Assembly: GCA_942636505.2 (NCBI GenBank)
Contig: CALOGB020000175.1
Span: forward strand, 62,001-126,000
Length of the DNA: 64,000 nucleotides
From: an uncultured bacterium
Lineage (GTDB): Bacteria; Pseudomonadota; Alphaproteobacteria; Sphingomonadales; Sphingomonadaceae
Direction: 5' to 3'
Shown: piece by piece, positions 36,446 through 46,905 of the stretch
Numbering within the stretch: the stretch's first letter is position 1
Layout: every line of letters starts with the position of its first letter
Translations under genes and position numbers: made by a program
Notes under the pieces: generated by a model
The model's input: only the letters and a program-made list of their open reading frames with translations
Told to the model about the DNA's origin: nothing
The model's database searches: none

Positions 36446-37947
36446 GCTGCGTCCTGGATGGTCATGTGGGTCGGCAGGTTGAGCCGGAAGGTCGCGCCGT
36501 CGCCGAGCGTCGACTGCACGTCGATCGTGCCGCCCAGACGATAGGCGAGTGCGCGGACATGCGCGAGTCCGATGCCTTCGCCCGGCTGGTCCTGCGCGCC
36601 CGAGCGGCGGAACAGGTCGAACACGCGCTGGTGATCGCGTGGATCGATGCCGCGGCCATTGTCGACCACCGACAGGATGACGCGGCCGCGTTCGGTATGG
36701 CCCTTCACGACGATCTCGCCGGGGCGGCCGGGCTTCAGATATTTGGTGGCGTTCTCGATCAGGTTCGACAGGATCTGTTCGAGCGCGAGGCGATCGGTGA
36801 CGATCGTGGGCATCGGCCGCTCGACGCGCACCACCGCATCGCGATCGTCGACGATGTGCTGCATCGCGCCGACGATCGTGTCGACCAGTTGCGCCGGGTC
36901 GATGTGCTCGGGGGCGATCGTCCGGCGACCTTCGCGCGCGAGCTTGAGGATGGCGTTGATCAGCCGGTCCATCTTCTGCGTCGAGGTACGGATGAAGCCG
37001 ATCGCCTCGGGCAGGTCCTCGCGCGCCGCTAACCGCGCGTCTTCCGTCAGGATGTGCGGCGCTTCGGCCTCGGCACGGTCGACGAGTTCGGCGAGCGGCC
37101 CGGCGGCGGTCGCGAGTTCGGCGGTGAAGCCCATCACGTTGACGAGCGGCGAGCGCAGGTCGTGGCTGACGATATAGGCGAAGCGCTGGATCTCCTCGTT
37201 CGCGCGGCTGAGGTCGGCGGTGCGTTCCACGACCTGCTCCTCGAGCGTCTCGTTGAGGGTGCGCAGGCTGTCGCGCGAGGCGGCGAGGTCGGCGGTGTAG
37301 CGGCGGATCAGGAGGACCGCGAGGATCGCGACGATCAGCAGCAGCGCCGCGGCGAGCCCGGCGACCGACAGGAACAGAGCGCTGGTGCGTTGCTGGCGTT
37401 CGGTGCGAATCGCGAGCAGGCGGACTTCGTCGGCGGCCATCGCCTGGGTGCGGTAGCGGATGCCACGCATCAACGGCACGCTGGCATCGACCGCGAACCG
37501 GCGCTGCGCTTCGGCGATCCGACCCGAGGCGACCAGGGTCATCGATTGCGTCCGGAGCGCGCGCAATTGGACGAAGCGCGGCTCGATCAGGGCGAGGCGC
37601 GCGATCTGGTTGGGGTTGTCGCGGGTCAGGTGGCGCAGCTTGCGGATCGACGGCACGAGGTTGCCTGCGGTTCGTGCGTAGGCGGTCGCGAACAGCGGCT
37701 TGCCGGCGAGGATGTAGCCGCGCCGCGCCGTCTCGGACTGCTCCATCTGGATCTGGAGCGTGGCGACCGCTTGGCGAACGTCCTGCGTATGCAAGATTTC
37801 GGCGGTGTAGGTGCGGTTGCGGACGGTGATCCAGCCGATCGCGATCGCCGCGGCGGCCAGCGCGATGAAGCCGAGCGTCATGAACGCGACCAGCCAGCGT
37901 GCAACTCGCCCCTCCGACGAGGGCAGTTTCAGACGTACGCGGACCAT
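36442..37947 (-). CDS. CHASE3-domain sensor histidine kinase
   Basis: A 501-residue membrane kinase. One helix near residues 20-40 (LVAFMTLGFIALAAAAIAIG), a periplasmic CHASE3 helical domain (residues 45-185, with ILHTQDVRQAVATLQIQMEQ and ARRGYILAGKPLF), a second helix near 190-215, a coiled segment, then HisKA with IVSHDLRSPLVNVMGFTAEL and HATPase with NLIENATKYLKPGRPGEIVV, NGRGID and EGIGLAHVRALAYRLGGTI. CHASE3 senses unknown signals. It begins the three-gene operon that passes through the small receiver and the receiver-kinase. Confidence 0.94.
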   Translation of the reverse strand: MVRVRLKLPSSEGRVARWLVAFMTLGFIALAAAAIAIGWITVRNRTYTAEILHTQDVRQAVATLQIQMEQSETARRGYILAGKPLFATAYARTAGNLVPSIRKLRHLTRDNPNQIARLALIEPRFVQLRALRTQSMTLVASGRIAEAQRRFAVDASVPLMRGIRYRTQAMAADEVRLLAIRTERQQRTSALFLSVAGLAAALLLIVAILAVLLIRRYTADLAASRDSLRTLNETLEEQVVERTADLSRANEEIQRFAYIVSHDLRSPLVNVMGFTAELATAAGPLAELVDRAEAEAPHILTEDARLAAREDLPEAIGFIRTSTQKMDRLINAILKLAREGRRTIAPEHIDPAQLVDTIVGAMQHIVDDRDAVVRVERPMPTIVTDRLALEQILSNLIENATKYLKPGRPGEIVVKGHTERGRVILSVVDNGRGIDPRDHQRVFDLFRRSGAQDQPGEGIGLAHVRALAYRLGGTIDVQSTLGDGATFRLNLPTHMTIQDAA

Positions 37948-38022
37948 AGGGCTTGCGGTGTAGGCGGGCGGAAGTCGTTACGCCAGCGATACTGACGCGT
38001 CCGCAAGCGTAAGCATATTGAT

Positions 38023-38826
38023 CTAGAGCAGCAGGTCCTGCGCGCTGGCCTTGCCGACGCGGCCGCCACCGCTGCGCCGATCCATCTCGTGGTTGGCGGT
38101 AAAGCGGATGTCGGGATCGCGGTCGGTCATGAACGCCATCAGCGTCTCGTGATCGAGCTCGGACCATTCCTTGCCGCGGTCGGGGCCGTAGCGGACGCGC
38201 GGGATCAGGCCGGGGTCGCGCGACCATTCGACGAGTTGTGCGAAGCTCGCCTCGTTGAGCATGTCGCGCAGATGGAACGCGGTGACGTAGGCGTCGGGGA
38301 ACGCGCGGTGCGCGGGGAGTCCGCGCTCATGCTCCATGCCGTGGGGCTTGCGCCAATAGCGCAGTACCTGGTTGGAGAAGCTCGGCGAGTCGGGCCAGAG
38401 GCGGAGCGCGCATTTCCACGTGCAGATCCATTCTGCGTCGCGGGTGAGCGCGGGCGTGCAGAATTTCTGCTCGAAATCGGCGCGGTGCGCGGCGAGTGCG
38501 AGCCGGCGTGGCCAGGGGTCGAGCACCTGGCGGGCGCAATCATGCCAATACGGCGCGTCGGCGACATGCTCGTCGAGGATGTGGTGGATCGCCTGAGTCA
38601 CCGGCGGGATCAGTCGGCCGGGATTGACGAGCAGGCTGCCGCCTTCGCCGTAGATTTCCCAGCGGCCGTCCTCGCCGAGCGCGACGTCCTGCCAGCCGAT
38701 CTCGCAGACGCCGTGCGCGGGCGGGGCCGAGCCGGTGGTCTCGAGGTCGACGACCCGGATCATCTGGGGTTGCGGCCTAGGCTTGGAATATGCGGGCTTG
38801 GGGTAGGGGGACGCCATGCTCGCCAT
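38023..38826 (-). CDS. DnaQ-type 3'-5' exonuclease (ExoX-like)
   Basis: A 267-residue DEDDh exonuclease. Motif I is RVVDLETTGSAPPAHGVCEI (about residues 24-43), motif II lies in LAAHRADFEQKF, and motif III in HRAFPDAYVTAFHL, supplying the four acidic residues and the histidine. The extension after motif III (DRGKEWSELDHETLMAFM, then DPDIRFTANHEM) resembles the C-terminal part of exonuclease X and its alphaproteobacterial homologues. It probably trims DNA in repair. The first ~20 residues are a Pro/Lys-rich lead; a later start at the second Met is possible. Monocistronic. Confidence 0.9.
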   Translation of the reverse strand: MASMASPYPKPAYSKPRPQPQMIRVVDLETTGSAPPAHGVCEIGWQDVALGEDGRWEIYGEGGSLLVNPGRLIPPVTQAIHHILDEHVADAPYWHDCARQVLDPWPRRLALAAHRADFEQKFCTPALTRDAEWICTWKCALRLWPDSPSFSNQVLRYWRKPHGMEHERGLPAHRAFPDAYVTAFHLRDMLNEASFAQLVEWSRDPGLIPRVRYGPDRGKEWSELDHETLMAFMTDRDPDIRFTANHEMDRRSGGGRVGKASAQDLLL

Positions 38827-38844
38827 GTGGGGATAAAAGCGCGC

Positions 38845-39294
38845 TTAATCCAGCGCGTATGAGTCATCCACGTCGAGTTCGCGGACGCCGCGGCGCTGGC
38901 GGGCGCGGTCGACCAGTTTCCGCAGGCCTTCGCGACGGTCGCGTGCCATCGGGATATCGCGGAGCGTGAACTCGCCGCGGCTGGTGGTGCGGTCGCTGGA
39001 GGTGAGAATGATCGTGCCGATGTCGGTCATCTGGTTGAGCAGCGAATAGCCGAGGCGGACGTCCTTGATCCGGTAGAGCTCGATCTCGTCGATCGTCTTG
39101 AACAGGATGCCGCGCTTGATGATCAGGCGCTGGTCAGTGATCTCGTAGCTGGCGCTGCGATTTTTCAGCCAGCGGACGCCGATGATGACGAAGCCCACGC
39201 CGGCGAGACAGGTGAGGAGGGTGCCCCAACCGGCAAAGCTGCCGAGCAACCAGCGGCGCGTGCTGGAGCGGAATTCGTCGACTGGGCGCTCCAC
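38845..39294 (-). CDS. PH domain-containing membrane protein (bPH2)
   Basis: A 149-residue protein with a hydrophobic segment (GTLLTCLAGVGFVIIGVRWL) followed by a bacterial PH domain: SYEITDQRLIIKRGILFKTI and ELYRIKDVRLGYSLLNQMTD. It begins with GTG at 39294 after AAGGAG. Bacterial PH domains are structural and membrane-associated, with no known catalytic role. It ends 18 bp before the exonuclease start in the same direction and may share its transcript. Confidence 0.88.
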   Translation of the reverse strand: MERPVDEFRSSTRRWLLGSFAGWGTLLTCLAGVGFVIIGVRWLKNRSASYEITDQRLIIKRGILFKTIDEIELYRIKDVRLGYSLLNQMTDIGTIILTSSDRTTSRGEFTLRDIPMARDRREGLRKLVDRARQRRGVRELDVDDSYALD

Positions 39295-39395
39295 TTGGGG
39301 ACTCCTTGGGGTGGTGGCGGGACGGTAGGCTGGGGGGATGGCGTGTCAATCATGTGTGGCTGCGGTCCGTCTACTGCCGCCACTCGCCACGTCGT

Positions 39396-39490
39396 CGTCA
39401 TTCCCGTGAAGGCGGGGATCCACATCCTCCGGACGGTTGCGATCCCTTGGGAGGTTAGCCAGTCTCGGTTCCCGCCTCCGCGGGAATGAC
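39396..39490. repeat. 95-bp inverted repeat, family H
   Basis: GTCATTCCCGTGAAGGCGGG on the left and CCCGCCTCCGCGGGAATGAC on the right pair with two or three mismatches, with a spacer of about 55 bp. Related half-arms occur at 2646 and 13656. It shares the intergenic gap with a family A element. Confidence 0.85.
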
Positions 39491-39563
39491 GGGGGAGGGG
39501 GCGGCACTGCACTGCTCGCCGCGAGGTGCTCGTCTAATTCTGGGAGCGCCCTCTCCATCACCA

Positions 39564-39667
39564 CCACCCCGGCGAAGGCCGGGGCCCAATTGGGAGCCGT
39601 TGCTAACGAAGGGCAGCGCGTCGTTATATCCACCTTTCCAACTGGGCCCCGGCCTTCGCCGGGGTGG
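39564..39667. repeat. 104-bp inverted-repeat doublet, family A copy 5
   Basis: CCACCCCGGCGAAGGCCGGG on the left faces CCCGGCCTTCGCCGGGGTGG on the right. The GAAGG/CCTTC pair differs from the GAGG/CCTC of other copies on both arms, keeping the pairing. It lies 70 bp from the family H repeat, before the phosphohexomutase stop. Confidence 0.92.
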
Positions 39668-39675
39668 CGGCTCTG

Positions 39676-41049
39676 TTACGGTACCGATCTCACAACGCCG
39701 CTTGCCGCGAGTTGCGCGTCGACCTCCGCCAAAAGCGCATCAAGCGCCGCCTGGTCCTTCGCCTCAGCACGTACCGTCAGCATTGCCTGCGTGTTCGAGG
39801 CTCGCAGCAGCCACCACCCGTCGGCTGTCGTCACTCTCGCCCCATCGGTCAGGTCCATCTCCGCCCCTTCCGATTTCAACCGCGCGATCACTTCGTCCAC
39901 CACCGCGAACTTCCGCGCGTCCTCGACCGGGAATCGCAGGTCGGGGGTCGCGACCAGCGCAGGCATCGCGTCGCGCAACTCGGTGAGCGACCGCCCCGAC
40001 AGATGTACCGCGCGGATCAGCCGCACCGCCGCGTAGTGCGCATCGTCGAACCCGTAATATTCGCCCGCGAAGAACAGATGCCCGCTCAACTCCCCGCCGA
40101 TCGGCGCGCCGGTGCGGGTCATCGCGGTTTTCATCAGGCTGTGGCCTGTGGCGGCCATCACCGGCTCGCCGCCCAGTTCGGCAATTCGGTCGAACAACGC
40201 CTGCGAAGACTTAACGTCGGCGACGATCGGCGCGCCGGGGTGTTCGCGCAGCGCAGGTTCGACCAGAATGGAGAGGATCTGATCGCCCCAGATCACGCGT
40301 CCCAAACCGTCGACCGCACCGATCCGGTCGCCGTCGCCGTCGAACGCCAGTCCGAAATCGAGCTTCTTCGCCGCGACCAGGCGTTTCAGATCGGCGAGGT
40401 TCGCCTCTTCGGTAGGATCGGGATGATGGTTGGGAAAATTGCCGTCGACTTCGGCGAAGATCACATGATGCTCACCCGGGAGCAGTTGCACGAGCTTCTC
40501 GATCACCGGGCCGGCGGCACCGTTGCCGGTGTCCCAGCCGATCCGGTACGCGCCGCCCGCATAGCCCGCCATCAACCGGCCCACATAGGCGTCGAGGACG
40601 TCTGCGGACGTAACCTCGCCGGCTCCTTCGCTCCAGGCACCCGACGCGGCAAGCGCGGCCAAGTCCTGGATGTCGTCGCCGAAAAATGACGCATGGGCGT
40701 GCACCATCTTGAAGCCGTTATACTCGGGGGGATTGTGGCTGCCGGTTACCTGGATGCCGCCGTCCACCTCTAGCGTCGCTTCGGCGTAGTAGAGCATCGG
40801 GGTCGAGCTGAGGCCAATCCGGACGACGTCGACGCCGCCGGCCGTGAGGCCGGTGACGAGTGCGGCTTCGAGTTCGGGGGAGGAGTTGCGACCGTCATAC
40901 CCTACGGCCACACGCGTGCCGCCGGCCGCGCGGATGCGGGTGGCGAAGCCTCGGCCGATCGCGACGGCGTCGACGGGGCCTAGCGCTCTGCCGACGATCC
41001 CGCGGATGTCGTATTCGCGGAGCGAGGTCGGGTCGAACTGGTGGGTCAT
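39676..41049 (-). CDS. Phosphomannomutase/phosphoglucomutase
   Basis: A 457-residue alpha-D-phosphohexomutase. The phosphoserine loop is QVTGSHNPPEYNGFKM (Ser about residue 100), the metal loop is AFDGDGDRIGAVD, the sugar-binding loop GGELSGHLFFAGEYYGFDD, and the phosphate-binding loop RASNTQAMLTVRAEA. It interconverts mannose or glucose 1- and 6-phosphates for exopolysaccharide or LPS precursors, as AlgC/PgmG do. Both sugars are plausible; sequence alone does not decide. The ATG at 41049 starts with FDPTSLREYDIRGIVG, the usual opening. Confidence 0.94.
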   Translation of the reverse strand: MTHQFDPTSLREYDIRGIVGRALGPVDAVAIGRGFATRIRAAGGTRVAVGYDGRNSSPELEAALVTGLTAGGVDVVRIGLSSTPMLYYAEATLEVDGGIQVTGSHNPPEYNGFKMVHAHASFFGDDIQDLAALAASGAWSEGAGEVTSADVLDAYVGRLMAGYAGGAYRIGWDTGNGAAGPVIEKLVQLLPGEHHVIFAEVDGNFPNHHPDPTEEANLADLKRLVAAKKLDFGLAFDGDGDRIGAVDGLGRVIWGDQILSILVEPALREHPGAPIVADVKSSQALFDRIAELGGEPVMAATGHSLMKTAMTRTGAPIGGELSGHLFFAGEYYGFDDAHYAAVRLIRAVHLSGRSLTELRDAMPALVATPDLRFPVEDARKFAVVDEVIARLKSEGAEMDLTDGARVTTADGWWLLRASNTQAMLTVRAEAKDQAALDALLAEVDAQLAASGVVRSVP

Positions 41050-41061
41050 TTTCTAGATTTC

Positions 41062-41105
41062 CGTTCGTCCTGAGCTTGCCCTTCGACTTCGCTCAGGACG
41101 GTCGG
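41062..41105. repeat. Short family F-related hairpin
   Basis: GTTCGTCCTGAGCTTGCCC and GACTTCGCTCAGGACGG form an imperfect inverted repeat sharing CGTTCGTCC and TCGAC/GTCGA cores with the family F elements at 56.4-57.0 and 63.8 kb. It lies between the phosphohexomutase and J-domain genes. Confidence 0.65.
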
Positions 41106-41114
41106 CGGCAAGGG

Positions 41115-41372
41115 TTATCGCGCGGAGCGCTTCAGCAGCAAGTCGCGGGCTGCGTTTACCCGGCGGGTCAGGTCGGTGGAACCGCCGCGGTCAGGGTGAA
41201 CCGAAGCGATCAGGCGGCGGTGGGCGCTGCGGATCGCGTCGGCGTCGGCGGTGCGATCGATGCCGAGGATCGAGCGCGCTTCCGCTTCATCCGTTACGAC
41301 ACGCTGTTTCGGCTTCGGGCGCAGGTAATGCCACGCCGCCCAGATGAAGAGGGCGGCGACGATCCACTTCAC
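41115..41372 (-). CDS. Small membrane-anchored J-domain protein
   Basis: An 85-residue protein with an N-terminal membrane helix (KWIVAALFIWAAWHYLRP) and a J domain whose HPD motif is present in HRRLIASVHPDRGGSTDLTR. The layout, helix then J domain at the C-terminus, resembles Tim14/Pam18. It would stimulate a DnaK-type ATPase at the inner face of the membrane. It is coupled to the upstream mipZ by an ATGA overlap (41369-41372), an unusual pairing. The partner Hsp70 and client are unknown. Confidence 0.9.
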   Translation of the reverse strand: MKWIVAALFIWAAWHYLRPKPKQRVVTDEAEARSILGIDRTADADAIRSAHRRLIASVHPDRGGSTDLTRRVNAARDLLLKRSAR

Positions 41373-42187
41373 GCGGCGACGCCCGGCGTTTGCTCAGCCA
41401 CGACGTCAGGCAGCTGCAACGCGGCCATCATCTCGCGCAGTTCCTGGCGCGCGGCGACGTGCGCCAAGCCCATGCTGCCGAACGCCTTCGAATCAATCAT
41501 CGTCAGGCCAGCGGGGAACATCTCGCGGTAGATCACGCGCTCGCCGAGCCCCGGGATGATCCGGAAGCCGACGCGCTTGGCCAGTTGCGCGAGCGCGTCC
41601 GACACGCGGCGCATGTTGCGCGCCTCGATATGCTGGAGGCGGTTGCGCAGCACGACCCAGTCGATCGTCGTGCCGTCTGCGCGCGCGCGCTGCTTCCGCG
41701 CGTCCCAGATCAGTTCGGAATAGAAGCTCGGGCGCGTCACCTGATAGGTTTCGGGATCGACCTGACCGATCAGGTCGAAGTCGACGAAGCTGTCGTTCAT
41801 CGGCGTGACCAAGGTGTTCGCGAGTGCGGCTGCGGTGCGCGCGAACGGATCGTCGCGGCCGGGGGTGTCGACGACGAGGAAGTCCGAGCCCTCGCACAGC
41901 GAATGCCAGAGGTCCTCGAACTGGTCCTCGCTCTGGTCGGACAGCGTGGCGTGGCGCGGCATCGGCAGCACCGAGCCGTTGCGCTTCATCGTCTCCGTGC
42001 GGTTGTCGAGATAGCGGCCGACGGTGCGCTGGCGGTGGTCCAGATCGAGGCACGCGACGCGCGCACCCTTCGCGGCGAGCGCGATCGCGACGTGCACCGC
42101 GGTCGTCGACTTGCCGGTGCCGCCCTTCTCGTTGGCGAACACGATGACATGCGTCGAAGCTTGGGGTGTATCCGGGCCCGTGGCCAA
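41369..42187 (-). CDS. mipZ: Division-plane positioning ATPase MipZ
   Basis: A 272-residue ParA-superfamily ATPase. The deviant Walker A is FANEKGGTGKSTTAVHVAIA, Walker B lies in DFLVVDTPGRDDPF, and the sequence between (LDLDHRQRTVGRYLDNR) and after (YSELIWDARKQRARADG) matches MipZ from Caulobacter and relatives. MipZ binds chromosome-bound ParB at the poles and inhibits FtsZ assembly, directing division to midcell. Start at the ATG 42187, about 75 bp from divergent panC. Its stop is coupled to the J-domain gene. Confidence 0.95.
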   Translation of the reverse strand: MATGPDTPQASTHVIVFANEKGGTGKSTTAVHVAIALAAKGARVACLDLDHRQRTVGRYLDNRTETMKRNGSVLPMPRHATLSDQSEDQFEDLWHSLCEGSDFLVVDTPGRDDPFARTAAALANTLVTPMNDSFVDFDLIGQVDPETYQVTRPSFYSELIWDARKQRARADGTTIDWVVLRNRLQHIEARNMRRVSDALAQLAKRVGFRIIPGLGERVIYREMFPAGLTMIDSKAFGSMGLAHVAARQELREMMAALQLPDVVAEQTPGVAA

Positions 42188-42262
42188 CGCGCGTTTCCTT
42201 ATTGATCGTAACAGTCACCCTTCATAGAAGCCGCGACCGCACTTATCGAGTAGGAGTTTCAC

Positions 42263-43114
42263 GTGGACACCGTCCGGGACCTTAATGCGTTGCGCGAAAG
42301 CGTCGCCGCCTTCCGTGCGGCGGGGCAGCGCGTCGCGCTCGTCCCGACGATGGGCGCGCTCCACGCCGGCCATGTCGCGCTGATCGAGGCGGCGAAGCGG
42401 CCGGGGACGAAGGTGGTCGCATCGATCTTCGTCAATCCGACGCAGTTTGGCCCGAACGAGGATCTGTCGCGCTATCCGCGGCGCGAGATGGCCGATATTC
42501 GGATGCTCAACGAAGCCGGGTGCGACCTGCTCTGGCTGCCGTCGGTCGAGACGATGTATCCCGAGGGTTTCGCGACGTCGGTGCGCGTCTCGGGCGTCAG
42601 CGATGGGTTCGACGGCGCCTCGCGACCCGGCCATTTCGACGGCGTCGCGACGGTCGTGTCGAAACTGTTCAACCAGGTTGGCCCCGATGCGGCGTATTTC
42701 GGCGAGAAGGATTACCAGCAGCTGGCGGTCGTGCGGCGGTTCGTCGCCGATCTCGATTTCGCGATCGATATCGTCGGGGTGCCGACGCAACGCGACGACG
42801 ACGGCTTGGCGATGTCGTCGCGCAACATCTATCTCGACGACGAACAGCGCAAGCAGGCGGTGGCCCTGCCGCGTGCGCTGGGTGTGGCCGCGCGGGCGAT
42901 CGCGAAGGGCGAGGACGTCGAGTCGGTGCTGGACGATGCGCGGACGACGTTGGTCGGGGCGGGGTTCACGATCGATTACGTCGCGCTGGCGGATGCCGAG
43001 ACGCTGGCGGAGAACCCGGCAACGGACCGTCCGCGGCGGTTGCTGGCGGCGGCGCGGATGGGTGCGACGCGGTTGATCGATAACATCGCGATCGATGCGC
43101 CAGACGCGTTGTAA
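42263..43114 (+). CDS. panC: Pantoate--beta-alanine ligase
   Basis: The last step of pantothenate synthesis: ATP-dependent joining of pantoate and beta-alanine through pantoyl-adenylate. The HIGH-like motif is in LVPTMGALHAGHVALIEAAK, followed by IFVNPTQFGPNEDLSRYPR, FGEKDYQQLAVVRRF and the KMSKS-like GLAMSSRNIYL. The 283-residue length is normal. The start is a GTG at 42263 with TAGGAG upstream. It is divergent from mipZ; no panB or panD is next to it. Confidence 0.96.
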   Translation: MDTVRDLNALRESVAAFRAAGQRVALVPTMGALHAGHVALIEAAKRPGTKVVASIFVNPTQFGPNEDLSRYPRREMADIRMLNEAGCDLLWLPSVETMYPEGFATSVRVSGVSDGFDGASRPGHFDGVATVVSKLFNQVGPDAAYFGEKDYQQLAVVRRFVADLDFAIDIVGVPTQRDDDGLAMSSRNIYLDDEQRKQAVALPRALGVAARAIAKGEDVESVLDDARTTLVGAGFTIDYVALADAETLAENPATDRPRRLLAAARMGATRLIDNIAIDAPDAL

Positions 43115-43192
43115 AAAATGGGCGTTAACCCATTAACCATTTCGTAGCCCGAATCACCGCAGGATGCCTTCAAGAACATTGGGGGCAAGACC

Positions 43193-43489
43193 ATGGGTAG
43201 CAGTCTCAAGAACGCGAATTTCGGAATGGAACGCCGTCTGGCAGATGCCGCGCGCGGCGACGACCGGGCGTGCTACGAACTCGGAATGGTGTATTCGACG
43301 GGGACGTCGGGTGTCGTCCTCGACCTGATCGAGGCACACAAGTGGTTCAACCTGGCGGCGGTGTCGGGGAACATCGCCGCGCAGGAATGCCGGGCGGAGA
43401 TCGCCGAGGACATGACCGCTCGGGAGATCTCGGTGGCGCAGCGTGCTGCCCGGGATTGGATGCAACTGACACAGCGCCGGGCTGCTTGA
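43193..43489 (+). CDS. Small Sel1-repeat-like protein
   Basis: A 98-residue protein with a Sel1/TPR-like helical pair: RACYELGMVYSTGTSGVVLD and LIEAHKWFNLAAVSGNIAAQ, followed by a helix ECRAEIAEDMTAREISVAQR. Sel1 repeats mediate protein interactions. No signal peptide is evident. It follows panC by about 80 bp with its own possible promoter and precedes a family E repeat and the convergent topA. Confidence 0.82.
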   Translation: MGSSLKNANFGMERRLADAARGDDRACYELGMVYSTGTSGVVLDLIEAHKWFNLAAVSGNIAAQECRAEIAEDMTAREISVAQRAARDWMQLTQRRAA

Positions 43490-43497
43490 GCTAAAGG

Positions 43498-43603
43498 CTC
43501 CCCTTCCGCTTGCGGGAGGGGTTGGGGGAGGGGATCACCGCGAACGTCGCGTTCGTGGGGTATTTCGGTCCCTCCCCTAACCCCTGCCGCAAGCGGGAGG
43601 GGG
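43498..43603. repeat. Inverted-repeat doublet, family E copy 2
   Basis: CCCTTCCGCTTGCGGGAGGG on the left and CCCTGCCGCAAGCGGGAGGG on the right, with GGGGTTGGGGGAGGG and CCCTCCCCTAACCCC inside. It occupies the convergent gap between the Sel1-like gene and topA and ends immediately before the topA stop. Confidence 0.9.
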
Positions 43604-43604
43604 A

Positions 43605-46220
<2,616 letters not shown>

Positions 46221-46657
46221 GGGGAAACCGGGGTCCTTACGTGTACGCGTACGAGGGTGGGGACGAAGGGGCGGTGCCGTCAACCCGGGGTGGGTATAAG
46301 CGGAGTACGCAGATGAGGACGCAGGCGCTGCTTTTCGAGAGGGGCTCCTGGGGGCGGGGTATTTCCCGGATTATGCCGGCGCTGCTGGCACAATATCCGT
46401 GTCGGTATGATGACAGTAGACCAATCCCTTTCATTGCGTCGGATCAGATCAGGCGCAGAGATCGTTACAATTGACGGTCCTCAGTCGTCCCTTTCACCGG
46501 CCGCTATATCTGGTCGCGCGCACAATTTCCGTCCAGCTTCCTGGCTACCGCAACCAGATACCTCTTTTCGCCAAGGACTTGCAGTTCGGCGTAATCATGA
46601 TGGATCGTTGCTGGAAGGCGCGAGCCAATGTTCTGCACTGGACCGGGAGGATAGAGC
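46221..46657. other. Gene-poor interval upstream of topA, compositionally distinct
   Basis: About 437 bp without a recognisable gene. The left part holds the topA promoter region. From about 46390 the sequence is visibly less GC-rich than its surroundings and has short open frames on both strands that match nothing I recognise. No repeat family of this window occurs here. It may be a remnant of transferred DNA. Confidence 0.5.
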
Positions 46658-46894
46658 GTGACCCGACATGACCTCGCGATAGCGAAATGGAAGTGTTCGT
46701 TCCTTGCCAAAAACATTGTCATTCTTCGCCAGTCGGATCCGGAGCCTCATGTCCTCAACCTGATCGCCTCGCACCAGCACGAACTGGACTTGCTGCTTGC
46801 GGCTATCGTGAAGACGCACGAGGCAAAGGACTGGGCTGCGGCTTGGGTGGCGAAATCGCAGGCTGAGGGTAGTGTGGCCTTGGCGGCGTCCTGA
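46658..46894 (+). CDS. Small hypothetical protein
   Basis: A 78-residue open frame starting with GTG seven bases after a strong ribosome site (GGGAGG). The product is helical, with SHQHELDLLLAAIVKTHEAK and DWAAAWVAKSQAEGSVALAA, and contains no membrane segment. I recognise no family. Codons include several rarely used in the neighbouring genes (ATA, CTT, AAA), in line with the lower GC of the region and possible transfer. It converges with dprA. Confidence 0.5.
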   Translation: MTRHDLAIAKWKCSFLAKNIVILRQSDPEPHVLNLIASHQHELDLLLAAIVKTHEAKDWAAAWVAKSQAEGSVALAAS

Positions 46895-46905
46895 AACCAG
46901 GACGA

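Noticed and set aside
46241..46474. A 77-codon frame upstream of topA on the opposite strand
   Set aside because: It has no ribosome site, its start overlaps the topA promoter region and its translation matches nothing known.
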